Source: Sneathiella sp. (GTDB taxonomy: Bacteria > Pseudomonadota > Alphaproteobacteria > Sneathiellales > Sneathiellaceae). Taken from it: 61,496 bases of DNA. The DNA lies in the NCBI RefSeq assembly GCF_002694385.1, contig NZ_NZMB01000023.1, positions 1 to 61,496 of the forward strand, in the 5' to 3' direction. Position 1 is the first letter of the stretch, and every line of letters starts with the position of its first letter. The notes under the pieces were generated by a model, which saw only the letters and a list, made by a program, of their open reading frames with translations, made no database searches and was not told where the DNA came from. Positions 26,283-35,311 of the stretch are shown piece after piece. The translations under genes were made by a program, and so were the position numbers.

Positions 26283-27173
26283 TTACAGCTTTTGTCCGAT
26301 TTCGTGACTGGCCAGCAATTCCAGAGCTTTCACCATGGCAGAGTGATCCCAGGCGCTTCCCCCATGTGACGCGCAGGCATTAAATAGCTCCTGACAGGTC
26401 GCCGTGTTGGGAAGGGAAATCCCCATCTGCCGCGCATTCGACAACGCAAGGTTAAGATCTTTCTGATGCAGCTCGATCCGGAAACCCGGATCGAAAGTGC
26501 GGTTGACCATGCGTTCCCCGTGCAGCTCGAGAATACGCGAGCTCGCAAACCCGCCCATCAATGCCTGACGGACCTTGGACGGATCCGCGCCGGCACGGGA
26601 TGCGAAGAGTAATGCCTCCCCCACCGCCTCGATTGTCAGCGCGACGATAATCTGGTTGGCAACCTTGGTTGTCTGGCCATCCCCATTGCCGCCAACAAGA
26701 GTGACATTTTTCCCCATGATGCGAAAGACGGGTTCCACCCTGCTGAAGGCTTTCTCAGGGCCGCCAACCATAATCGTGAGAGTAGCCTCCCGCGCCCCGA
26801 CTTCACCACCAGAGACCGGGGCATCGAGATAGTCGCAGCCCCGATCATTAATGCGGCGCGCGAAATCTTTCGTCGCCATAGGAGATATGGAACTCATATC
26901 AACGACAATTTTGTCTGCCGAAAGGCCGTCCGCCACACCATCTGAACTAAACAGAACTGCTTCCACATGCGGTGTATCGGGCACCATAATGATAATGATA
27001 TCGCTGTTCTCCGCCACCTCGCGGCCAGTGGCACAGCTCATTGCTCCCCCCTCGATCAGGCTTTGCGGAATTTGCGCCCGGTCGTTCAGGTAAAGCTGAT
27101 ACCCGGCTTTCTGAAGATTACCCGCCATGGGCAGCCCCATAATCCCGAGCCCGATAAATCCGATTTTCGCCAT
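26283..27173 (-). CDS. GarR/GlxR-like 3-hydroxyacid dehydrogenase (tartronate semialdehyde reductase or 3-hydroxyisobutyrate dehydrogenase)
   Basis: This is a 296-residue NAD(P)-dependent enzyme of the beta-hydroxyacid dehydrogenase family. It has the N-terminal dinucleotide motif GFIGLGIMGLPMA, substrate motif DAPVSGGEVGA (about residues 117-127), and GGNGDGQTTKVANQI with the catalytic Lys. It is the last gene of an operon with the GS-like, Rieske and D-2-hydroxyacid dehydrogenase genes. If it is a tartronate semialdehyde reductase, its product glycerate could be used by the glycerate kinase at 33979. The neighbourhood favours this over 3-hydroxyisobutyrate, but the sequence does not decide it. 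Confidence 0.87.
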   Translation of the reverse strand: MAKIGFIGLGIMGLPMAGNLQKAGYQLYLNDRAQIPQSLIEGGAMSCATGREVAENSDIIIIMVPDTPHVEAVLFSSDGVADGLSADKIVVDMSSISPMATKDFARRINDRGCDYLDAPVSGGEVGAREATLTIMVGGPEKAFSRVEPVFRIMGKNVTLVGGNGDGQTTKVANQIIVALTIEAVGEALLFASRAGADPSKVRQALMGGFASSRILELHGERMVNRTFDPGFRIELHQKDLNLALSNARQMGISLPNTATCQELFNACASHGGSAWDHSAMVKALELLASHEIGQKL

Positions 27174-27225
27174 TATCTATTCCTCACTGTTCTTTCTGGA
27201 TTATCCTGCCTACCTCTGCCCTGCC

Positions 27226-28236
27226 CTAATAATCGAGATCGGCCTCCACCTTGTTGACCACCGGCTCGCCTGCGAAAATCCGGCGAATGTTGGAAAACAT
27301 CAGATCCAGCGTGTCCGGCATATAAGACTCCGGATCATCCGATGAACAATGTGGTGTAATGATGAGATTGGGCGTATTCCAGAGGGGGGAATCCGAGGGG
27401 AGCGGTTCCTGATCGAAAACATCCAGAACGGCAGAAAGCTCTCTCTTTTCCAATCGCTTCACCAACGCCGCATAGTCAACCAGCTTCGACCGGCTGTAAT
27501 TGACAAGGCCCGCGCCCATTTTCATCGCGTTGATCTCCGCCTCCCCCATAAGATGGCGGGTTGCCTGTGTGGCGGGAGCCGTGACGAGAATATAATCCGC
27601 CTGTGGTACCAGCTTCAGCAAATGATCGGGCGTATACATTTCATCCACGCCATCATGGGGCGCATCAGAGCGCCGTACACCAATCACCCGCATGCCATAT
27701 TTCCGGGCCCAGCGGGCAGCCCCGCCGCCGACACTGCCGACCCCGACAACCAGCAGGGTTTTGCCCATGATCGAGGTGTTGTAAAGCTGCTGCCAGACGG
27801 CCGAGCGCTGGTTCGTCATCATCTCCGGCAGACGGTTATTCAGCATCAGCACCGCCATGAAGCAATATTCCGCCGCCCGATCGCCGTGAACCCCGCGATT
27901 GTTAATAAAAGTCACGCCATCGGGCAGCCAATTTTTAAGCGGGGCAAAAAATTCGATGCCTGCCCCGGTGGCATGAATCCAGCGCAGATTGGGGGCGCGT
28001 TTCGCGATGTCTTTCACATCGAATTTCCACACCAGCAACGCATCCGCCGTTGCAATATGGCTATCGAATTTTTCACTGTCATAATCGACGGTGACATGCA
28101 GACGCTCGGCAACATCGGGAAAGCGTTCCATGGCCGCCTTGAGCCGTTCCGCCGTCACTTCGAAGACTTCGCCAAGACTTCTGTCGTTATCAATATGCAG
28201 ATGAAATTTGCGGTCTTTTGTGAAACTTTCTGTCAT
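27226..28236 (-). CDS. D-2-hydroxyacid dehydrogenase
   Basis: A 336-residue NAD(P)-dependent enzyme. The nucleotide-binding motif GVGSVGGGAARWARKYGM is at about residues 165-182, followed by the catalytic Arg (NYSRSKLVD), Glu (DVFDQEPLP) and His (ITPHCSSDD). Members reduce hydroxypyruvate, glyoxylate or other 2-keto acids. Next to the glycerate kinase gene, hydroxypyruvate reduction to D-glycerate is plausible, but unproven. Third gene of the leftward operon, 53 bp before the GarR-like gene. Confidence 0.9.
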   Translation of the reverse strand: MTESFTKDRKFHLHIDNDRSLGEVFEVTAERLKAAMERFPDVAERLHVTVDYDSEKFDSHIATADALLVWKFDVKDIAKRAPNLRWIHATGAGIEFFAPLKNWLPDGVTFINNRGVHGDRAAEYCFMAVLMLNNRLPEMMTNQRSAVWQQLYNTSIMGKTLLVVGVGSVGGGAARWARKYGMRVIGVRRSDAPHDGVDEMYTPDHLLKLVPQADYILVTAPATQATRHLMGEAEINAMKMGAGLVNYSRSKLVDYAALVKRLEKRELSAVLDVFDQEPLPSDSPLWNTPNLIITPHCSSDDPESYMPDTLDLMFSNIRRIFAGEPVVNKVEADLDY

Positions 28237-28406
28237 CGGCCTTTAACACTCCCGTTGATTATATGTTCGATTTAGCGGCATGTGACGAGCCGAAAGCCGC
28301 CGCATTTGCGATGCCCTCATTTGCCCGAGGACATAAATATGCCCGCGACGCGCCGGGACGACATATTGCCGCCGCGCGCCTTTTTGGTCGCGAACACGGG
28401 AACCTT

Positions 28407-29564
28407 TCAGCTGTGATCCACTTCCTGCGGGAGGATGCGATCCAACCACCACTGCGCCAACTGCGGCACCAACGGCTCCAGATGCGACAGCCTGCCGGAC
28501 GGCGCGAAGGGCGAACACAGACCTTTATGCTGAATTTCCGCAATGTCATTATCCTCGCCAAGCGAGGTATCCCAGCGTTTGTAGTAATATTTAACTTTCT
28601 CATCAAAATCGGGGCGGGCGATTGTCTCCTCGGGGAAGCAGGCGCCAGCAATCACCGTCGTGTGGTGTGGTCCGCGCGGCATAAGCTGGATATACCAGAC
28701 GCAATCAAGGGTCATACCAAGCATGGTTGAGGGGTTGAGTGCCACATAGTTAGTGCCCCCGGCCGCCGCCCCCTGAAGATCCGGAATTTGTGGGAGGGCG
28801 TGCTCCAGATCTCCAGGGAGCAGGGCCCTGGTGTTATCATCATGATTTTCATGAATATAGAACCAATTGCCGATTGTCGGCAGGGCCGAATGCTCCATCT
28901 CCTTCGGGTCCAGCGTTTCCTTGTGAACCGTCGGCAGATGATATTCCTCCATGGCGTTTTCAAAATGCGCCTTCCAGTTACACTTGACCTCATCAACTGT
29001 CTTGCGAACCAAACGCAAATTTTCCATTTTGTAAGAGCCCATCTGCTCCGGAAAATCGCCAAGGTAAGCTGAGAGTGGTTCCGGATCCGCGCTGAAATTG
29101 ATGAAAATGAAACAGCCAAAAATTTCGAGATTAAGGGGAATAAGCCCGTTTTTCTCCTTGTCGAAGCCTTCCGTCCGCTCCATCCCCGGGCAACCGCGGA
29201 GCTTTCCCGTCAGATCATAGGTCCATGAATGATAGGGGCAGGAAAAGACCATCTTGTTACCTTCCCCGAAAGCAACCGGTGCTCCGCGATGACGGCAATT
29301 ATTGGCGAAAGCCCGAACCTGCTGATCCCGCCCCCGCACGATGATGATGGGTACTCCGACATAATCGACAGTGATAAAATCACCCGGCTTTTTCACCTGA
29401 TCCACATGGCCGAAGAAATTCCATGTTTTCATGAAAAGATTTTCGATTTCCGCCTTGTGAAACTCTTCGGATGTATAGCACCAGGCAGGCAGCGTTTCCG
29501 CCTCTTCCACTGGTTTGTACACATTCTGATAATGGGATCTGTCGAAAATATTCAAAGGTTTCAT
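28407..29564 (-). CDS. Rieske-type oxygenase, alpha subunit
   Basis: A 385-residue terminal oxygenase. The Rieske [2Fe-2S] ligands are Cys90/His92 (CRHRG) and Cys109/His112 (CPYHSW). The catalytic domain has the mononuclear iron ligands His209 and His214 (ENAMEEYHLPTVH). The layout fits the group that includes quaternary-amine demethylases (GbcA, CntA) as well as aromatic ring hydroxylases, so the substrate may be an N-alkyl compound rather than an arene. No reductase gene is in the same operon; the VanB-type reductase at 32935 is in the divergent operon, which has the same operator motif. A 170-bp gap separates it from the next gene. Confidence 0.9.
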   Translation of the reverse strand: MKPLNIFDRSHYQNVYKPVEEAETLPAWCYTSEEFHKAEIENLFMKTWNFFGHVDQVKKPGDFITVDYVGVPIIIVRGRDQQVRAFANNCRHRGAPVAFGEGNKMVFSCPYHSWTYDLTGKLRGCPGMERTEGFDKEKNGLIPLNLEIFGCFIFINFSADPEPLSAYLGDFPEQMGSYKMENLRLVRKTVDEVKCNWKAHFENAMEEYHLPTVHKETLDPKEMEHSALPTIGNWFYIHENHDDNTRALLPGDLEHALPQIPDLQGAAAGGTNYVALNPSTMLGMTLDCVWYIQLMPRGPHHTTVIAGACFPEETIARPDFDEKVKYYYKRWDTSLGEDNDIAEIQHKGLCSPFAPSGRLSHLEPLVPQLAQWWLDRILPQEVDHS

Positions 29565-29644
29565 CGTGCCTCGCCTTTTCTATGATTGTGCTCAAATCAA
29601 TCGGTTACCTTTCGGAATACGGCCTCACCATCCGATCCTGCCTG

Positions 29645-31072
29645 TTAGAATTTTGTCAGATAATGCTGAATTTCCCACTCTGAAATCGTGTTGTGATAAC
29701 TCCACCATTCCGATGTCTTGAGCTGAATGTAAGAATTATACAGATCCTCGCCCATGATCTCCCGGCTGATCGGGTCGGCCGCAAATGCCTCAATCGAATG
29801 CAGCAGCGTCCCCGGCAGGGTGCGCACCCCTTTCTCCTTCAACTCGGCCTGACTGAGTTCATACATATTGAGATTGATCGGATCACCCGGATCAAGATCC
29901 TTTTCGATCCCCTCAAGTCCCGCGCCCAGCATCATCGCCGCACCGAGATAGGGGTTGACCGTGGTATCGACTGCGCGACATTCCCAACGGGCGGCAGACA
30001 GATACGGCCCCTTGTGCTTGCTCGGATCCCCCTCGATCTGCGGCCGCAGGGTCGGCACCCGCATCATATGGGTCCGGTTATTCCCGCCGTAGGAAACAAA
30101 AACCGGCGCCCAGGTATAACCGGTTACCGACCCGGACTTGATCAGACGTTTGTAAGAATTGACCGTCGGACAGGTGACCGCAACAATGGCTTCGGCATGT
30201 TTCAACGTGCCTGCAAGAAATTGATAGGCAAGCTTTGACAATCCGCAGCCACGCGGGTCGCCTGCATCCCCAGAGATATTCTTGCCTGTTTTGATATCCG
30301 CCAGCGACATGTTGAAATGCGCGCCACTGCCCGTCTTGTTAGCATAGGGCTTGGGCATAAAGGTGGTTTCCCAGCCATATTTGCGGGCAATTTCCTTCAT
30401 CATCATCCGCCAGAGAACAAACCGATCCGCCGTCGTCATGACATCCGCATAGTTGAAATCAAATTCGAACTGGCCGTTCGCATCCTCATGATCGAAAGAG
30501 TAAACCCCCCAGCCCATCTTGTTCATGTTGCTCACGCATTCATGCAGGAAATCGTAATTTTCAAGGGTCAACTGAACGTCGTAGGCGGCCTTGGCAATGT
30601 CATCCACCACATTGTTCGGCGATATTTCATTGCCATTGCGATTGACGACATAACACTCGCATTCGATACCCAGATTAAACTGAAGGCCAAGCGCCGCCGC
30701 CCGGTCGATCTGCCGCTGCAAAACATTACGCGAACACATGGGCCATGGATCGCCTTTGTATTTCATATAGCCCGGCGCCCAGGCAATTTCAGGTCGCCAG
30801 GGAAGCTGGACAATAGCGCCCGGATCCGGGTAAACCGCCAATTCATCGTCATTCGGCCCCTGCCCCAGCCCTTCAATCGCGGCACCGGTATAAAGCTCTG
30901 ACCCCCGCATCATGCGATCAAAATGGTCAATCGGCACGGCCTTGCCTTTTATGACGCCACTCACATCGACAAAAGATGAAAAGCAGTATTTTACACCCTG
31001 CGCCGCCAGCTGTTCCTGCGTAATACCCCCACGCTCCGGATCGACTGTCATATTTTGCTGTGCAGAAGACAT
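29645..31072 (-). CDS. glutamine synthetase-family ligase (type III/GlnT-like, possible gamma-glutamylamide synthetase)
   Basis: The protein has 475 residues from the ATG at 31072; a TTG at 31102 is in frame but poor. Typical synthetase elements are seen: a beta-grasp N domain (KYCFSSFVDVSGVIKGKAVP), metal ligands in IECECYV and FDHEDANGQFEFDF, the ATP segment GSGAHFNMS, and PTVNSYKRL followed by RVP. This family includes GlnT and enzymes that attach glutamate to an amine (methylamine, isopropylamine, ethanolamine). It heads the leftward operon with a Rieske oxygenase, so a role in activating an amine as its gamma-glutamylamide is a reasonable guess. A glutaminase gene in the divergent operon could remove the glutamyl group. 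Confidence 0.87.
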   Translation of the reverse strand: MSSAQQNMTVDPERGGITQEQLAAQGVKYCFSSFVDVSGVIKGKAVPIDHFDRMMRGSELYTGAAIEGLGQGPNDDELAVYPDPGAIVQLPWRPEIAWAPGYMKYKGDPWPMCSRNVLQRQIDRAAALGLQFNLGIECECYVVNRNGNEISPNNVVDDIAKAAYDVQLTLENYDFLHECVSNMNKMGWGVYSFDHEDANGQFEFDFNYADVMTTADRFVLWRMMMKEIARKYGWETTFMPKPYANKTGSGAHFNMSLADIKTGKNISGDAGDPRGCGLSKLAYQFLAGTLKHAEAIVAVTCPTVNSYKRLIKSGSVTGYTWAPVFVSYGGNNRTHMMRVPTLRPQIEGDPSKHKGPYLSAARWECRAVDTTVNPYLGAAMMLGAGLEGIEKDLDPGDPINLNMYELSQAELKEKGVRTLPGTLLHSIEAFAADPISREIMGEDLYNSYIQLKTSEWWSYHNTISEWEIQHYLTKF

Positions 31073-31160
31073 TGAGGTTACCTTTCCCGCAATCCTGTTC
31101 AAAAAAACACAAATAATGCTGGCGCCCTACCGCGCTGAGCAGGCTTTTACGATAGATAAT

Positions 31161-31176
31161 TTAACTAATTAGTCAA
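31161..31176. promoter_or_regulatory. regulon A operator, copy 3 (upstream of the GS-like operon)
   Basis: TTAACTAATTAGTCAA, which on the minus strand is TTGACTAATTAGTTAA and matches the TetR-promoter copy at 14 of 16 positions. It lies about 90 bp before the ATG at 31072. Confidence 0.6.
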
Positions 31177-31486
31177 TATAATAAATTTGAAAAGCCACAT
31201 CAACCATCAGGCAGTCTGGATTTTCTCCTGCCACGGACCGGCTACCGCCCTACATTGAACGCTCATGAGAAGTGTAAGGTGAGAATACAGCCAATTCTCA
31301 CCATAGGGTATTTATTATTTATATTCATATAGTTATAGTATTAACCTGATAGCACCTACTGTCGAAAATTCACCATAACTGCGACAAATCAACATTTTCC
31401 AGGATAGCCATAACCAATCCGAAGAGTGTGCAAGAAAGCAATCAAAGCTGCCCACTTGCAAAAAAAGCATCTTTCGCATAAATTAA

Positions 31487-31502
31487 TTAACTGAATAATT
31501 AA
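31487..31502. promoter_or_regulatory. regulon A operator, copy 4 (upstream of the DUF1116 operon)
   Basis: TTAACTGAATAATTAA, whose reverse complement matches the TetR-promoter copy at 12 of 16 positions. It ends only 15 bp before the ATG at 31518, overlapping the leader. The rest of the 445-bp divergent gap (31073-31517) contains A+T-rich sequence and no gene. Confidence 0.5.
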
Positions 31503-31517
31503 AATAGGAAATTAAGA

Positions 31518-32777
31518 ATGGCGACTAGCAGCATAAAAAGAGATTCTGCAAATCTTGAAGCCTGGCAGCAAATTTGCCGTGCGGAACCAGTTTTGAAAGA
31601 CATTCGGAATGCTATCGATGTGCTGCCCGGAATGACACCCGATCTGATCCTGACATCCGGCCCGCCGATGAAATGGGAAGACTATGCAGGGGGTCAGCGC
31701 GAAGCTATTATCGGCGGCGCCCAATTTGAAGGTCTAGCCCAGAATCGTGAGACGGCCATCGCCGGACTGGATGCCGGAGACATACGGATTGACGGATGCC
31801 ATGATCATGGCTGTGTCGGCTCGCTGGCCGGAATTTATACAGCGTCTATGCCGGTTCTATTGATTGAGAATGAAACTGCTGGAAATCTCGGTTTTTGCAA
31901 TATGTATGAGGGCACAAACCCTCGACGCCTGAATTACGGGGTCTATGATCAGGGCGTCCATGATCGGTTGACTTACGTCAACACGCGGGTGTCACCAGTG
32001 ATTGCCGAGGCTGTCCGCCTTTCAGGCGGTATCCCCCTCAAGCCGATCATCCGCCGGGCGTTACATATGGGAGATGAGCTGCATAGCCGCAGCACGGCCG
32101 CCGCACTCATCTTCACACGCGAATTGTTTCCTTATCTGATCGAGATTGCAGAAAAGGATAAACAGGCCGTGCATGAAGCCGTCACCGCGCTGACCGAGGA
32201 TCATTATTTCTTTCTGCGCCTGTCCATGGCTGCGGCAAAGGCAACGGCGGATGCGGCGCACCATGTGGAAGGCTCAAGCATGGTGACGGCGATGGCCTTC
32301 AACTGCCGGGGTTTTGCCATCCGGGTAAGCGGACTGGGTGATCAATGGTTTACGGGACCCCACGCCACCGTGGAGGCGCAACTTTTTGACGGCCATACGC
32401 AAGAGGAGATCACCTGGATGGGAGGTGAAAGCACCATTACCGAAACCATCGGCCTTGGCGGCTTTGCACAGGCGGCAGCCTTCCCGCTCCAGCGTTATCA
32501 GGGCGGGTCGGCACAGGCAATGATCGACCGAAATATGGAGCTTTACAACATTACGCTCGGCGAGAACCCAGACTATCAGATTCCGGCTCTCGACTATCGC
32601 GGTTCCCCGACCGGGATTGACATTTTCAAGGTAATTGATACGAAAGTTCTTCCCGCCATGGATATCGGCATCCCCGGCCGGGATGGCGGGCAGATCGGCG
32701 CCGGGATCGTCCGTGCGCCCATGGAATGCTTCACAAAGGCAAGGGAAGCCTATATTCAGAGATATGGAGCCTTCTGA
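31518..32777 (+). CDS. DUF1116 protein, AllG/YlbE-like (carbamoyltransferase subunit family)
   Basis: This is a 419-residue protein closely resembling E. coli YlbE/AllG and YahG. Shared blocks are TSGPPMKWEDYAG, GAQFEGLA, SMPVLLIENETAGN, FAIRVSGLGDQWFTGP, STITETIGLGGFA and GGQIGAGIVRAPMECF. In E. coli AllG is one part of the oxamate carbamoyltransferase (AllFGH) of allantoin catabolism. Here no FdrA/AllF or AllH gene is adjacent, so it is an orphan member and may act on another substrate. It starts the rightward operon with a VanB-type reductase, glycerate kinase and glutaminase. Confidence 0.88.
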   Translation: MATSSIKRDSANLEAWQQICRAEPVLKDIRNAIDVLPGMTPDLILTSGPPMKWEDYAGGQREAIIGGAQFEGLAQNRETAIAGLDAGDIRIDGCHDHGCVGSLAGIYTASMPVLLIENETAGNLGFCNMYEGTNPRRLNYGVYDQGVHDRLTYVNTRVSPVIAEAVRLSGGIPLKPIIRRALHMGDELHSRSTAAALIFTRELFPYLIEIAEKDKQAVHEAVTALTEDHYFFLRLSMAAAKATADAAHHVEGSSMVTAMAFNCRGFAIRVSGLGDQWFTGPHATVEAQLFDGHTQEEITWMGGESTITETIGLGGFAQAAAFPLQRYQGGSAQAMIDRNMELYNITLGENPDYQIPALDYRGSPTGIDIFKVIDTKVLPAMDIGIPGRDGGQIGAGIVRAPMECFTKAREAYIQRYGAF

Positions 32778-32934
32778 TCCTATCAAACAACCATTGCACT
32801 CTTGACCCCATGCAACATAACACGCTGTTACATCAAGTTTCTGATTGGAAATCCCTTTCTTTCGTGGGTGGGAAAATGAGACCCGGCAGCATTACAATCC
32901 TTATAAGTCCAAGCCGAACAGCAGGAATTTCACC

Positions 32935-33897
32935 GTGACAAATTTGATAAAGGTCGTCATCCGCCATAAGAAACGCGAAAGCGATACGATCATGAGTTAC
33001 GAACTGCGGGATGCGGACGAGCGGCCACTACCCGCTTTTACCGCCGGGTCGCATATCGATGTTCATTTGGGGAAAGATCTCATCCGCCAGTATTCCTTGC
33101 TGAACAATCCGGCGGAGACGCACAGATATGTTCTTGGCGTCCTTCGGGAAGAAACCGGCCGAGGCGGATCAAAACATCTGCATGATCATCTTCAGGAGGG
33201 GGATATTTTAACCATCAGTTCCCCGCGCAATGCCTTTTCCCTTGACGAAACGGCCTCAAAAACATTGCTGCTGGCGGGAGGGATCGGAGTTACCCCCCTG
33301 CTCTCCATGGCGGAGCGACTCACTCATATCGGGGCGCAATTTGAAATGCACTACTGCGCCCGCACACGGTCTAATACTGCTTTTCTCGAAATGATGGCCT
33401 CAGCCCCCTATGCGCAAACGGTCAATACCCATTTCGATGACGAAGCGACGGAGCAGCTTCTCAATATTCCGGGGCTTCTCGAGCATTTTGAACCGGGCAT
33501 GCATCTGTATGTCTGCGGTCCGCAAGGCTTTATGGATGCGGTGATCGAAGAAGCGCAAAAAAACTGGCCGGAAGAAGCGATTCACCGCGAATATTTTACC
33601 CCCACTCCCCATCAGGTCAGTGACGGGGACCGGGCTTTTCAGGTAAAAATCGCCAGTACGGGCGAGATTATTGAAGTAGCCGCCGATGAAAGCATTGCCG
33701 CCGCCCTCAAACGCCAGGGCATCCATCTTCCCCTATCCTGCGAACAGGGCATTTGCGGCACCTGCATTACGGCGGTGCTCGGCGGCATTCCCGATCACCG
33801 TGATGATATCCTGAGTGATGAGGAACGGGCTGCAAACGACCTGATCACGCCCTGCTGTTCTCGCTCGAAAAGCGATCTGTTGATACTTGATCTTTAA
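32935..33897 (+). CDS. VanB/PDR-type oxidoreductase (FMN, NAD and [2Fe-2S])
   Basis: This 320-residue protein starts at the GTG at 32935, which has AGGAA upstream; a longer TTG-initiated frame is unlikely. Domain order is FMN-binding (IRQYSLLNNP), NAD-binding (LLLAGGIGVTPLLSMAERL) and a C-terminal plant-type [2Fe-2S] ferredoxin (LSCEQGICGTCITAV ... TPCCSRS) with four Cys ligands. It passes electrons from NADH to a Rieske oxygenase, most likely the one at 28407, which is controlled by the same operator motif. Confidence 0.9.
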   Translation: MTNLIKVVIRHKKRESDTIMSYELRDADERPLPAFTAGSHIDVHLGKDLIRQYSLLNNPAETHRYVLGVLREETGRGGSKHLHDHLQEGDILTISSPRNAFSLDETASKTLLLAGGIGVTPLLSMAERLTHIGAQFEMHYCARTRSNTAFLEMMASAPYAQTVNTHFDDEATEQLLNIPGLLEHFEPGMHLYVCGPQGFMDAVIEEAQKNWPEEAIHREYFTPTPHQVSDGDRAFQVKIASTGEIIEVAADESIAAALKRQGIHLPLSCEQGICGTCITAVLGGIPDHRDDILSDEERAANDLITPCCSRSKSDLLILDL

Positions 33898-33978
33898 GCG
33901 GAAAGATGCATCCGGATTATCCTAGCCCCTCTCCCGCTCCGCTCGACCTTCTCGCTCATAACAGAAAGGCTGAAGGAA

Positions 33979-35247
33979 ATGATGGACATAGACCCCCTAC
34001 AAATCCTGAAAGAATTGTTCGATACAGCGGTGCGGTCGGCGGATCCTATGACACTCATTCCTCCCCTGCTCGGCCCCAAACCGGCAGGACGGCTGTTGGT
34101 GATCGGTGCGGGCAAAGCATCGGCCCGTATGGCAGAGGCAGTGGAAAGCGTCTGGGGCGCCTGTGAAGGTCTTGTCATCACCCGTTATGGTTACGCGCGC
34201 CCCTGCCGCGGCATCGAGATTATCGAAGCCGGCCATCCCATTCCAGATGAAACCGGCGTAACTGCAACACGCCGCCTTCTTGAACTGCTTGAAAGATGCG
34301 GGCCGGAGGATCATGTCCTCACCCTGATATCGGGAGGCGGCTCGGCTCTGCTAGTCTGTCCGGCAGGGGAGATCACTCTCGCTGAAAAACAGCAGATCAC
34401 CAATCAGCTGCTTGCCTCTGGTGTTGCCATCGACAAGATCAATATCGTTCGCAAACATCTGTCCAAGGTCAAAGGCGGGCAGCTCGCCGCGGCGGCATAT
34501 CCCGCCCATATGAGAACGCTGATGATTTCCGACGTGCCGGGCGACAATCCCGCCCACATCGCCTCCGGCCCGACCGTCGGCGATAACAGTACGGCGGCGG
34601 AGGCCCGCGCGATCCTGGACGGGATCAAGGCGAAAATTCCGCCCTCCATCGAGGCTGCCCTTGCCGGATCCTCAGGAGTTCTGGCGCCGGGCGCCGAGGC
34701 CCTTTCCCACACGGAGAACCGAGTCATTGCCTCCCCCGCCCAGTCGTTGGCGGCAGCCATGAAACGCGCGCAAGACTATGGCGTTCAAGTCCGTATCCTT
34801 GGGGATGCTATCGAAGGCGAAGCGCGCGATATCGGAGAGCAGCAGGCGAAACTCGCCCTTGATCTGCAACACAAAATGAAACCGGGGGATGCGCCGCTCC
34901 TGCTGCTTTCCGGTGGGGAATGCACCGTTACGCGGCGCGGCGATGGCGTTGGCGGACCCAATGCGGAATTTCTGTTGTCCGCCTTCATCACCCTGGCAGG
35001 CGCTGAAGGAATCTATGGCCTCGCCTGCGATACGGACGGCGTCGATGGGGCGGCAGAAGTCGCAGGGGCGTTGATCGCTCCTGTCGCATGGCGGCGGGCG
35101 GCGGCAAGGGGATTAGATGTCCACGCCTTCCTTGAGAATAATGACAGCCACAGCTTTTTTGAAAAACTGGAGATGCAGATTATTACCGGTCCCACACTGA
35201 CCAATGTCAATGATTTCAGGGCCTTTCTGATTTATCCTGTTGCTTGA
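33979..35247 (+). CDS. glycerate 2-kinase (GckA/TtuD type)
   Basis: The 422-residue protein has the two family domains: the N-terminal DUF4147 domain (VIGAGKASARMAEAVE, EAGHPIPDETGV, SGGGSALLVCP) and the C-terminal MOFRL domain (LSGGECTVTRRGDGVGGPN, ACDTDGVDGAAEVAGALI). The enzyme phosphorylates D-glycerate to 2-phosphoglycerate, feeding glycolysis; older annotations call it hydroxypyruvate reductase. It could take glycerate from either the GarR-like or the D-2-hydroxyacid dehydrogenase of the divergent operon. Confidence 0.92.
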   Translation: MMDIDPLQILKELFDTAVRSADPMTLIPPLLGPKPAGRLLVIGAGKASARMAEAVESVWGACEGLVITRYGYARPCRGIEIIEAGHPIPDETGVTATRRLLELLERCGPEDHVLTLISGGGSALLVCPAGEITLAEKQQITNQLLASGVAIDKINIVRKHLSKVKGGQLAAAAYPAHMRTLMISDVPGDNPAHIASGPTVGDNSTAAEARAILDGIKAKIPPSIEAALAGSSGVLAPGAEALSHTENRVIASPAQSLAAAMKRAQDYGVQVRILGDAIEGEARDIGEQQAKLALDLQHKMKPGDAPLLLLSGGECTVTRRGDGVGGPNAEFLLSAFITLAGAEGIYGLACDTDGVDGAAEVAGALIAPVAWRRAAARGLDVHAFLENNDSHSFFEKLEMQIITGPTLTNVNDFRAFLIYPVA

Positions 35248-35311
35248 AATACAAACCTTAATCATCTGAAATATCTGCGTTTACATCTTTACTTAATCGG
35301 TGGAGCGAAGC

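Noticed and set aside
28259-28730. Open frames over the gap after the Rieske gene
   Set aside because: They mostly overlap the 3' end of the Rieske gene on either strand and look like GC-rich shadow frames. The 170-bp gap itself shows nothing else.
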